Assembly: GCA_011053085.1 (NCBI GenBank)
Contig: DSBE01000253.1
Span: 1 to 7,825 of the forward strand
DNA from: Chloroflexota bacterium
GTDB lineage: Bacteria; Chloroflexota; Anaerolineae; Anaerolineales; Anaerolineaceae
DNA: 7,825 nt
Reading direction: 5' to 3'
Positions within the stretch are counted from its first letter, which is position 1, and every line of letters begins with the position of its first letter. Of the stretch, positions 1 through 4,751 are shown one piece after another. A program made the translations under genes and the position numbers. The notes beneath the pieces are model-generated. The model worked only from the letters and a program-made list of their open reading frames with translations. It was not told the DNA's origin and searched no databases.

Positions 1-1295
1 GGATAGCTGGATTGGGTGGCACGGTTGATGGTCGGGCGGTCAGGGTTCGACAGCATCTGATTCAGCTGGTAATTGCGGTTGACGTTATCAGCATTAAACA
101 GGTTGGGGTTGAAGGTCGGCGATGAAGCCATCGCCAGCACACGCCCGGTGTCGCGTTCCAGCACCACAATGGCGCCGGTTTTGCCGCTCATCGCGCGCTG
201 CACCGCTTCCTGAAAATCAAAATCCAGCGTGGTGGTCACCGATAGCGCGGGGTATGAATCAGTATGGCCCAGGCGGTCAATGACCTGTCCGTCCGGGTTG
301 ACCACATACAAATCTGCTCCGCGCTGCCCGCGCAGCTGCACTTCACTGCCCTTCTCAATGCCGGACATACCCACTACCTCGCTGCCGACATAACCCTGTG
401 CGCGGTAATCATCCAGGCTTTCCTGCGGGATCGGCTGCACATAGCCGATTACCTGGGCGGCGGATTCACCGGCATAATAATAGCGCGCGGTGAACTCGTT
501 CAGCCATACCCCCCCCGCCGCATAGATCTGTGTCAGGCGCTGGTCAACCTTCTCGGCAGGCGCGTCGCCCACCGCCACATACCAGTCGGTGCCGCGGGCA
601 TATTCAAACAATTGTTGGATATCGGCAGTAGGCATACCGAAAATGCGCGATAGCTCTGACAGCATGCTGCCCTCATTTTGGATACGGTCGGGCTGTATAC
701 CGATGGCATATGCCTTGGTCTGGGCAGCAAAGATCTCGCCGTTAGCACCGTAGATATCTCCGCGCGCTGGCACAGACACGTCCGCCATCAACCTGTTACC
801 ACCGCGTAGCTGCGGCATGATCAAACCGTCATGCCATTCGATTTTCCACTCACCGTCTTCCAGCACCAGGTTCATAAGCATGTCGCCGGTGGTATATTGC
901 TCAATCAGATTGCTTGCCATCGTCACGCGGTAAACGATCTGCGCCGAGGAAGTGGTGGTCATCACCGAAAAGATCTGGTAATCGATATCCGTCAGCGCCA
1001 TCGCCAGTGATACGTTGGTGTAACGCTGTGTGAAATCTTCCAGCGGATTGGCGTCTTTCGCCAGTGCAGTGAGCATGTCATGCATCTCCGCGTAGCGGAA
1101 TTCGCTCCAGGCAGTGAGGAACGCCTCCACCGCGGCTTCAGCGTCAGGCACCGAAGTCACCTGGATTTCTGCTGTTGGCAGCGGCTGCGCCGTGGGGGTA
1201 TCTTCCACGATAATTTCGGGGGTAGGTGTCACACTCTGGCAGGCAGCCACCAGGATGGCAACCAGCAATAGAACAGAAAGCAAGCGATTTTTCAT
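1..1295 (-). CDS. Class B penicillin-binding protein (MecA_N type), lipoprotein-anchored, 3' part missing
   Basis: I translated this by hand from the ATG at 1293-1295; the frame stays open to the window edge (431 complete codons, no stop). Residues 1-19 are a lipoprotein signal peptide (MKNR, a Leu/Val-rich core, lipobox VAAC with Cys19). Residues ~48-165 look like the NTF2-like MecA_N domain. The PBP dimerisation motif RGDIYGANG lies at 178-186, followed by the GIEKGSE..LRGQRG block. The transpeptidase domain begins near 353 (TTLDFDFQEAV, TGAIVVLERDTGRVLAMAS). The visible part ends at ...NRATQSSYP, where the family normally continues PGSxxK, so the catalytic SxxK lies about four residues outside. 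Expected role: cross-linking peptidoglycan on the outer face of the membrane. Anchoring by lipid rather than by an N-terminal helix is inferred from the lipobox. It follows maf by 14 nt with a weak AAGG site, so co-transcription is likely. The family call is strong; the exact PBP class and any beta-lactam phenotype are not decided. Confidence 0.9.
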   Translation of the reverse strand, partial: MKNRLLSVLLLVAILVAACQSVTPTPEIIVEDTPTAQPLPTAEIQVTSVPDAEAAVEAFLTAWSEFRYAEMHDMLTALAKDANPLEDFTQRYTNVSLAMALTDIDYQIFSVMTTTSSAQIVYRVTMASNLIEQYTTGDMLMNLVLEDGEWKIEWHDGLIMPQLRGGNRLMADVSVPARGDIYGANGEIFAAQTKAYAIGIQPDRIQNEGSMLSELSRIFGMPTADIQQLFEYARGTDWYVAVGDAPAEKVDQRLTQIYAAGGVWLNEFTARYYYAGESAAQVIGYVQPIPQESLDDYRAQGYVGSEVVGMSGIEKGSEVQLRGQRGADLYVVNPDGQVIDRLGHTDSYPALSVTTTLDFDFQEAVQRAMSGKTGAIVVLERDTGRVLAMASSPTFNPNLFNADNVNRNYQLNQMLSNPDRPTINRATQSSY

Positions 1296-1309
1296 AGCTT
1301 ATTTATACC

Positions 1310-1960
1310 TTAAAGGATGTCACGATACACGGGGCATACATAAGAAAGGTTTAATTGACAGTTGGTGGGGGTTTCCTGCGCCTCTGGCAGCCCGAATTTG
1401 CGCGCCGCCCTGACCACATGGCACAGCGGCAGCCCCATTACACTGGCAAAACAACTACTGAAATCTTCAGCCGGGTGAAACCCGCGGTGTTGGATGCCAT
1501 AGGCACCGGCTTTGTCAAACGGGTCGCCAGTGGCGATGTAAGCATCGATCTCTGCGTCGCTGTAGCCGCGCATGCGCACCGGGGTAAGACACACATCCGA
1601 TTCGCATTGGCCGCTGCCGGCTGCCAGCAGGGTGATGGCGGTGCCGACATAATGCTCACGCCCACGCAACGCCTGCAGCATCTCCCGTGCGTCCTGCGCA
1701 TCAGCGGGTTTTTCATACAGATCGCCGTTCATGGTGACAATGGTGTCGCACGCCAAAATCAACTCATCTGGTTGGGCGAAACCAAGCGCTGCAGCAGCTT
1801 TTTCACGCGCCAGTCGCCGCACGAATGCCAGCGGTTCTTCACCGGGTTGGCGGGTTTCGTCGATGTCCGCCGCCTGCACGCGATAGTCCCAGCCGGTCCA
1901 TGCCAGCATTTCCTGCCGGCGCGGCGAGCCTGAAGCCAGTAATATCTTTGCTGTTTCCAT
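1310..1960 (-). CDS. maf: Maf-family nucleoside triphosphate pyrophosphatase
   Basis: The 216-aa protein carries the Maf signatures in order: ILLASGSPRR at residues 6-15 (substrate loop), ACDTIV at 70-75 with Asp72 in the catalytic acid position, EKP at 83-85, TGDPFDKAGAYGIQ at 144-157, and a C-terminal VMGLPL block at 174-179. Maf proteins hydrolyse non-canonical or methylated (d)NTPs to monophosphates and pyrophosphate in the cytoplasm, and some have been linked to septum formation. The start is secure because the SGSPRR loop begins only a few residues after Met1 and no other Met precedes it. The last ~28 residues, after the usual family end, form an extension of unknown role containing two Cys. 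No Shine-Dalgarno site precedes the ATG; a TACAAT box sits 9 nt upstream, suggesting a leaderless mRNA. The wall-synthesis PBP gene follows directly. Which Maf subfamily substrate it prefers cannot be read from sequence alone. Confidence 0.95.
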   Translation of the reverse strand: METAKILLASGSPRRQEMLAWTGWDYRVQAADIDETRQPGEEPLAFVRRLAREKAAAALGFAQPDELILACDTIVTMNGDLYEKPADAQDAREMLQALRGREHYVGTAITLLAAGSGQCESDVCLTPVRMRGYSDAEIDAYIATGDPFDKAGAYGIQHRGFHPAEDFSSCFASVMGLPLCHVVRAARKFGLPEAQETPTNCQLNLSYVCPVYRDIL

Positions 1961-1969
1961 ATGGCATGA

Positions 1970-1978
1970 ATTGTAGCA
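1970..1978 (-). promoter_or_regulatory. Extended -10 promoter element for maf-PBP (leaderless start)
   Basis: Read on the minus strand, TGCTACAAT is an extended -10 (TGn followed by TACAAT at 1970-1975, five of six matches to TATAAT). It would place +1 near 1963, only about 3 nt before the maf ATG. The best -35 candidate, CTGTCA at about 1991-1996, is spaced 15 nt and is weak. That hexamer overlaps a repeat-like end (TGTCATACCG). This is sequence inference only. Confidence 0.45.
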
Positions 1979-1985
1979 TAGTTGG

Positions 1986-1998
1986 CGGTATGACAGCC
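1986..1998 (-). repeat. Remnant repeat end beside maf promoter
   Basis: CGGTATGACAGCC here matches CGGGATGACAGCC at 2200-2212 in 12 of 13 positions. The latter includes the right end of the first composite repeat unit. It is probably a fragment of the same repeat family, lying about 26 bp upstream of maf. Confidence 0.4.
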
Positions 1999-2017
1999 CT
2001 ATGATTTGAGGATGGTT

Positions 2018-2046
2018 GGATTACGGCTCTCATGCTCAAGATGACA
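2018..2046 (-). repeat. Degenerate TGTCAT...AATCC interspersed repeat
   Basis: On the minus strand this reads TGTCATCTTGAGCATGAG, then AGCCGTAATCC. It has the same frame of ends (TGTCATyy...GA at one side, GGATT/AATCC at the other) as the intact units downstream. It also resembles the very common intergenic repeats whose chance translations read like CHLEHE or CHPERSEGS in many genome annotations. No strong internal stem is visible, so I treat it as a degenerate copy. Confidence 0.45.
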
Positions 2047-2061
2047 CACCCAAATTGGCCC

Positions 2062-2209
2062 TGTCTTTCCGACTGGAGGATGGCGCGGCCATCTGCAATG
2101 GAGGAATCGAAACAAGTAAACCCGTTCGTTCGTCAGGCGCATTGATAATGTCTGGCGGTTTCGATCCCTCCGCGCAAACCAGCTTTGCTGGTTCTTGGTC
2201 GGGATGACA
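2062..2209 (+). repeat. Composite inverted-arm repeat, copy 1 (MITE-like)
   Basis: About 148 bp with inverted ends: TGTCTTTCCGAC at 2062-2073 against GTCGGGATGACA at 2198-2209 (10 of 12 pairs), plus inner inverted blocks GGAGGAATCGAAAC at 2100-2113 and GTTTCGATCCCTCC at 2158-2171 (13 of 14). Each arm carries its own small hairpin: GATGGC-gcg-GCCATC at 2079-2093 and AACCAGC-ttt-GCTGGTT at 2177-2193. Between the arms lies a linker containing CGTTCGTTCGTC. It has no coding capacity that I would trust. It is like a non-autonomous mobile element, but no clear target duplication is visible. Confidence 0.75.
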
Positions 2210-2213
2210 GCCA

Positions 2214-2231
2214 GGTCACAAAGGTGTGATC
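2214..2231 (+). repeat. Short hairpin
   Basis: GGTCACA-aagg-TGTGATC can pair over 7 bp (one G-T). It is followed by TTGTCTTTT, which gives a terminator-like look, but the T-run is interrupted and no gene ends nearby. It is more likely another structural piece of the repeat nest. Confidence 0.35.
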
Positions 2232-2232
2232 T

Positions 2233-2325
2233 TGTCTTTTCGACACCTGGTTTATTCTCGTAAACCGGGTGTCTATGTTGAAAGCAGATACGGAGTTTAC
2301 GAGGATAAACTCCGTATCGATCTTG
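2233..2325 (+). repeat. Double-hairpin repeat element with shared GTTTACGAGrATAAAC core
   Basis: The element begins with TGTCTTTTCGAC (2233-2244), 11 of 12 identical to the end of the composite units. Hairpin 1 has a 13-bp stem (2242-2254 with 2261-2273, one G-T pair) and a 6-nt loop. Hairpin 2 has a perfect 13-bp stem (2287-2299 with 2306-2318) and loop CGAGGA. The complement of hairpin 1 and hairpin 2 share the core GTTTACGAGrATAAAC while the outer stem bases differ and remain paired. The block is bracketed by GATCTTG at 2228-2234 and 2319-2325. Confidence 0.7.
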
Positions 2326-2332
2326 CTTAAGT

Positions 2333-2479
2333 TGTCTTTCCGACTGGAGGATGGCGCAGCCATCTGCAACGGAGGAATCGAAACAATTAAACACGTTCGT
2401 TCGTCGGTGGTTGTGATATGTCAGGCACGGTGGGATCCTTCACGGAACAAGCTACACTTGTTCACTTTCGTAGATGACA
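2333..2479 (+). repeat. Composite inverted-arm repeat, copy 2 (MITE-like)
   Basis: The left arm and linker, 2333-2405, match 2062-2134 in 69 of 73 positions; the changed base in the arm hairpin (GATGGC-gca-GCCATC, 2350-2364) lies in the loop. The right arm (2432-2479) is much more diverged: it keeps GGATCC at its inner side and GATGACA at its end. Its stem is different, GAACAAG-ctaca-CTTGTTC at 2445-2463, where copy 1 has AACCAGC/GCTGGTT. The unit ends 30 bp before the sigma-54-like box of the downstream gene. Confidence 0.7.
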
Positions 2480-2508
2480 AAATGAGCGGCCTCTCCCCCA
2501 TCACTTTC

Positions 2509-2525
2509 TGGCACACCGCTTGCAC
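2509..2525 (+). promoter_or_regulatory. Sigma-54-type (-24/-12) promoter candidate
   Basis: TGGCACACCGCTTGCAC matches the RpoN consensus TGGCAC-N5-TTGCA, with GG at 2510-2511 and GC at 2522-2523, exactly 12 nt apart. It lies in the intergenic region, in the orientation of the META lipoprotein gene, and predicts +1 near 2535. A sigma-70 reading (TTGCAC as -35 with TCAAAT at 2542-2547) is a weaker alternative. No rpoN or activator gene is in the window, and I am not sure this lineage has sigma-54. Confidence 0.45.
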
Positions 2526-2568
2526 AAAAATGCTTACTTTCTCAAATCAATCAGGGAACCAAACCATC

Positions 2569-2575
2569 AGGAGGG
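2569..2575 (+). promoter_or_regulatory. Strong Shine-Dalgarno site upstream of alternative start
   Basis: AGGAGGG is the best ribosome-binding site in this leader. It stands 11 nt before an in-frame ATG at 2587 and 47 nt before the ATG at 2623. It therefore favours the earlier start, whereas signal-peptide shape favours the later one, which has its own AAGGA site at about 2608-2612. Confidence 0.55.
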
Positions 2576-2622
2576 ACGTCTTTGTTATGAATGTAAACGA
2601 TGAACAAAAGGAAACCATAACC

Positions 2623-3048
2623 ATGAAAGAACGCTTTTTCTTTTTCGCTATCTTCGGCCTGCTGGTGCTGGTGGGGCTGTTTGCGCTGCAGGGCTGTGCT
2701 GGCGGCAACCCGCTGGCAGGCACCGCCTGGAGCTTGACCGCCATCAACGGCACGCCGGTGATCGAAGGCACAGAACCTTACCTGATCTTTGACGAAAACA
2801 GCGTCGGCGGTAACAGCAGCTGCAACTCTACCGGCGGAAATTATCAAGTCAGTGGCAACCAGATCACATTTGGCGCTCTGGTCTCCACCATGATGTATTG
2901 CATGGAACCCGAAGGCGTGATGGACCAGGAATCAAACTTCCTTAACGCACTGTCAAATGCGGCTACCTTCAACATCAGCGGCAACCAGCTGGTAATTGAA
3001 ACCCAGGACAGCGGACAGCTGACCTTTGTGAGCCGTCCCCAGGACTGA
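2623..3048 (+). CDS. META-domain (HslJ-like) lipoprotein
   Basis: The 141-aa product begins MKERFFFF, has a hydrophobic core, and a lipobox LQGC with Cys25, so it should be lipid-anchored outside the cytoplasmic membrane. Residues ~31-138 fit a single META domain: LAGTAWSLTAING at the start, the CN pair at 67-68 followed by GGNYQVSGNQITFG, then STMMYC at 88-93, and M..E..FLNAL at 100-110. META domains occur in heat-shock HslJ and in many secreted or surface proteins; their biochemical role is not settled. I chose ATG 2623 because it gives a compact n-region; ATG 2587, with a better ribosome site, would add 12 mostly polar residues (MNVNDEQKETIT). The open frame continues further upstream into the repeats, which I regard as non-coding. 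It is the only plus-strand gene and converges on the MazG-like gene with a 10-nt gap, too short for a terminator. Confidence 0.88.
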   Translation: MKERFFFFAIFGLLVLVGLFALQGCAGGNPLAGTAWSLTAINGTPVIEGTEPYLIFDENSVGGNSSCNSTGGNYQVSGNQITFGALVSTMMYCMEPEGVMDQESNFLNALSNAATFNISGNQLVIETQDSGQLTFVSRPQD

Positions 3049-3058
3049 CCTGTAAACG

Positions 3059-3379
3059 CTACTCCCAGCGGCGCTGGCTGTTCTTGATCTCTTTCTGGCG
3101 GAAAGCCTCTTCGAGGTCAATGTCATAGCGATTGGCGATGGCGCACAAATAAATGAAAATATCCACCAGCTCTTCATCAATGGCACCTACCTGGGTGCCG
3201 TTTTTGTCCATCTTGATATGTTCCTGCTTGCGGATGGCGCGGAACAATTCACCCACTTCTTCGCCCATCAACAGGCACTTCATTAACACCGTCTGTTCAG
3301 TGAACCCGCGCTCTTCTTCAAGCGCATGTACATACTGTTGAAAATCGTTGAGTGTTGGTTGTTCTTTTAAAGAAGGCAT
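3059..3379 (-). CDS. MazG-like nucleotide pyrophosphohydrolase (single domain)
   Basis: This is a 106-aa all-alpha protein with the MazG/dUTPase-type metal-binding pattern: GEEVGE (Glu40, Glu41, Glu44) in one helix and EELVD (Glu70, Asp73) in the next, followed by the typical tail DLEEAFRQKEIKNSQRRW. The family hydrolyses (d)NTPs to monophosphate and pyrophosphate and removes damaged nucleotides or controls nucleotide pools. The length fits a single MazG domain, not the two-domain E. coli MazG, so I give no symbol. It starts 6 nt after the stop of the DUF2807 gene with no clear Shine-Dalgarno site, suggesting translational coupling in the same mRNA. Together with Maf it is the second nucleotide-cleaning enzyme here, but in a separate transcript. 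Substrate is unknown. Confidence 0.88.
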   Translation of the reverse strand: MPSLKEQPTLNDFQQYVHALEEERGFTEQTVLMKCLLMGEEVGELFRAIRKQEHIKMDKNGTQVGAIDEELVDIFIYLCAIANRYDIDLEEAFRQKEIKNSQRRWE

Positions 3380-3385
3380 GCAAAC

Positions 3386-4048
3386 TCAAAACGTGCGGCG
3401 CTGAATCGAGCTGGCATCACGGTTTTTTGTCACCAGGCGCGGATTGCCTTTGTATTGCAGGAAACTTTCGCCGCTGGATTCCACCACGATCTTGTTTTCG
3501 ACCTGCACCTCGGCAATGCTTTTGTCCGACAGCAGGAAGCTCGCCTGCTGACTCGCCAAATCAAGCGCACGGTATTTACTGGAACCGCTCAGCACAATTT
3601 CCTGCTGCACAGCGCTGCCGCTCACGGTGACATTACTTGACCAGTGGAAACGCCCGCTGAATTTCTTCACCGCCAGCTCTTCGATCTTGACCGTGATATG
3701 TCCGCGCGTGCTGACCTCAAGCATCTTGCCCTGGTAAGGGCCCATCTCAAGGTTGGAAATGCCTTTGAGCTCAATCGATTCCAACTCGCGGATTGTCAGA
3801 TAATAGGTGACATGACGCAGGGTGAAGCTGTTGGCAATGCGTTCGCTCCAACTGCGGCTCATGCCTAATTCGAGGCGGTCGCCAATCATTTCAGTCTGAA
3901 TATTGGGCAGCATATGGCGGTCAGATTCCACCATCAGCGATTCTTCATTCGCCTGGCTTACCACCAGCCGCCCGATGTCGTTCATGACGACATGGCGAAC
4001 GTTCTTGATAGGACGATATTCTCGCTGCTCCAGGTCTGAGGTTGGCAT
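3386..4048 (-). CDS. DUF2807 (GIN/adhesin-head-like) beta-solenoid protein, no signal peptide
   Basis: The 220-aa protein has the DUF2807 layout: an opening strand set (RHVVMNDIGRLVVSQ at 18-32, then SLMVESD and a LPNIQTEMIGDRLELGM stretch), a middle LTIRELESIELKGISNLEMG block (84-103), successive short beta rungs rich in Ser/Gly (VTVSGSA, IVLSGSS), and the characteristic end YKGNPRLVTKN at 199-209. Family members are right-handed beta-solenoids, usually exported. This one starts with a polar MPTSDLEQRE segment and has no signal peptide or membrane helix. It is encoded 5 nt after a LiaF-like membrane protein, so I infer the two act as a split version of the membrane-plus-solenoid architecture of LiaF-like envelope-stress regulators, possibly on the cytoplasmic face. 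An upstream exported start is excluded by the short gap. Function is not experimentally known for this family. Confidence 0.8.
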   Translation of the reverse strand: MPTSDLEQREYRPIKNVRHVVMNDIGRLVVSQANEESLMVESDRHMLPNIQTEMIGDRLELGMSRSWSERIANSFTLRHVTYYLTIRELESIELKGISNLEMGPYQGKMLEVSTRGHITVKIEELAVKKFSGRFHWSSNVTVSGSAVQQEIVLSGSSKYRALDLASQQASFLLSDKSIAEVQVENKIVVESSGESFLQYKGNPRLVTKNRDASSIQRRTF

Positions 4049-4053
4049 AGGAT

Positions 4054-4560
4054 TTAATCATCCTCAACGTTCGCACGATTGCGTGAGAGCGCCTGCACCA
4101 CAACGATGACACCCACCAGGATCAGCGCAAGCGGCCACAACATTTCTAAAGAGACATTTTCATAATGGTAGGCGGCATAGAAGGCAGTAAAGCCCACGCC
4201 GCTGGCAAATACCAGGATGATGCCGCCGCGGTCAACGCGTTCACGGTTGACAAGATTGGCCAGCAAGATGCCCAGCCCGACAAAACCCGGAATCAGGGTC
4301 CAGACATACGACCAGCTTTCCCAGTCATTGTTGATCATCTGGTACAGGAAGATGCCGCCCAGTCCGGCGTTCACCAGACCCGGAATCGCCAAATCACCGT
4401 TACCATCAATCGCCATCCCCGCCAGGAACAACAGCCCCAAACCGATCAGAATCATAGGCCACTGGATATAGTCATTCAGCGCCGGATACAGCTGCATGGC
4501 TGCCAGCAGAACGCCCAACAAAACCAGGATAATGCCGATAAAAAGAGTCGTTTTCTTCAT
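4054..4560 (-). CDS. LiaI/LiaF-like (DUF5668-type) six-helix membrane protein
   Basis: The 168-aa protein has about six hydrophobic helices at ~5-24, 34-51, 57-76, 84-105, 112-131 and 139-158, with a charged tail RNRANVEDD. Three helix pairs repeat the motif typical of LiaF-TM/DUF5668 proteins: a Trp-led helix such as WPMILIGLGLLFL (34-46), WTLIPGFVGLGILL (87-100) and WPLALILVGVIVV (142-154), each paired with a Gly-rich helix. Related proteins belong to membrane-stress (Lia/Psp-like) systems. A GGAG site lies about 8 nt before the ATG and a TATAAT box at 4588-4593, so this is the first gene of the operon continuing into DUF2807 and MazG-like genes. There is no LiaS/LiaR-type pair immediately in the operon, but a kinase-receiver pair lies just upstream in a separate unit. 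The family assignment rests on pattern, not on a profile search. Confidence 0.75.
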   Translation of the reverse strand: MKKTTLFIGIILVLLGVLLAAMQLYPALNDYIQWPMILIGLGLLFLAGMAIDGNGDLAIPGLVNAGLGGIFLYQMINNDWESWSYVWTLIPGFVGLGILLANLVNRERVDRGGIILVFASGVGFTAFYAAYHYENVSLEMLWPLALILVGVIVVVQALSRNRANVEDD

Positions 4561-4587
4561 AGTTTTCTCCGCAATTTCTTCTTTCTT

Positions 4588-4593
4588 ATTATA
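4588..4593 (-). promoter_or_regulatory. -10 box (TATAAT) for the LiaF-like operon
   Basis: The minus strand reads TATAAT exactly at 4588-4593, giving +1 near 4581 and a ~20-nt leader with a GGAG ribosome site. At 17-nt spacing the -35 position reads TTTAGC, a poor match, so an activator or another sigma factor may be involved. Confidence 0.6.
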
Positions 4594-4622
4594 CCGATAT
4601 TTGACAGACAGCTAAACGGCAG

Positions 4623-4659
4623 GGCAGCACCAACATAGGCGCCCGCCGGTTGCGCTGCC
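4623..4659. other. Interrupted inverted repeat between the two minus-strand operons
   Basis: GGCAGC (4623-4628) pairs with GCTGCC (4654-4659), and inside it CAAC (4631-4634) with GTTG (4649-4652) and GGC with GCC. It sits between the hydrolase stop and the TATAAT box of the next operon. No T-run follows on either strand, so a Rho-independent terminator is not supported; an operator or attenuating structure is possible. The rest of 4561-4751 shows nothing else that I recognise. Confidence 0.4.
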
Positions 4660-4751
4660 AAATCCACCATTAACTACGCATCTGCCAGCGCAATGGTCGC
4701 AATTGGTTTTCTGCTAACTCCCACCCTCATTATTGGCAACCCCTGAACCGC

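Noticed and set aside
1355..1933. Long plus-strand open frame opposite maf
   Set aside because: It is the antisense shadow of a clear Maf-family gene and shows no recognisable protein motifs.
2228..2325. GATCTTG flanks as a proven target-site duplication
   Set aside because: A 7-bp match in a repeat-rich region can arise by chance, and the left copy overlaps the TGTC end of the element by two bases; it is mentioned only as a possibility.
1999..2394. Minus- and plus-strand open frames of 63-131 codons inside the repeat nest
   Set aside because: They cover direct and inverted repeats on both strands, resemble the known spurious peptides of this repeat type, and lack ribosome sites.
2062..2405. 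CRISPR array
   Set aside because: There are only two 73-bp direct copies 271 bp apart, with internal hairpins and inverted partners; no regular short repeat-spacer pattern and no cas genes.
2269..2622. Upstream in-frame extension of the META gene beginning at 2269
   Set aside because: The extension is a translation of hairpin repeats and the promoter region; the signal peptide and family N-terminus place the start at 2623 or 2587.
4623..4659. Rho-independent terminator after the hydrolase gene
   Set aside because: The stem is interrupted and no T-run follows on the relevant strand, so it is listed only as an inverted repeat.
4681..4737. Small minus-strand open frame of about 18 codons between the operons
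   Set aside because: It has no convincing ribosome site, no family resemblance and is too short to support.
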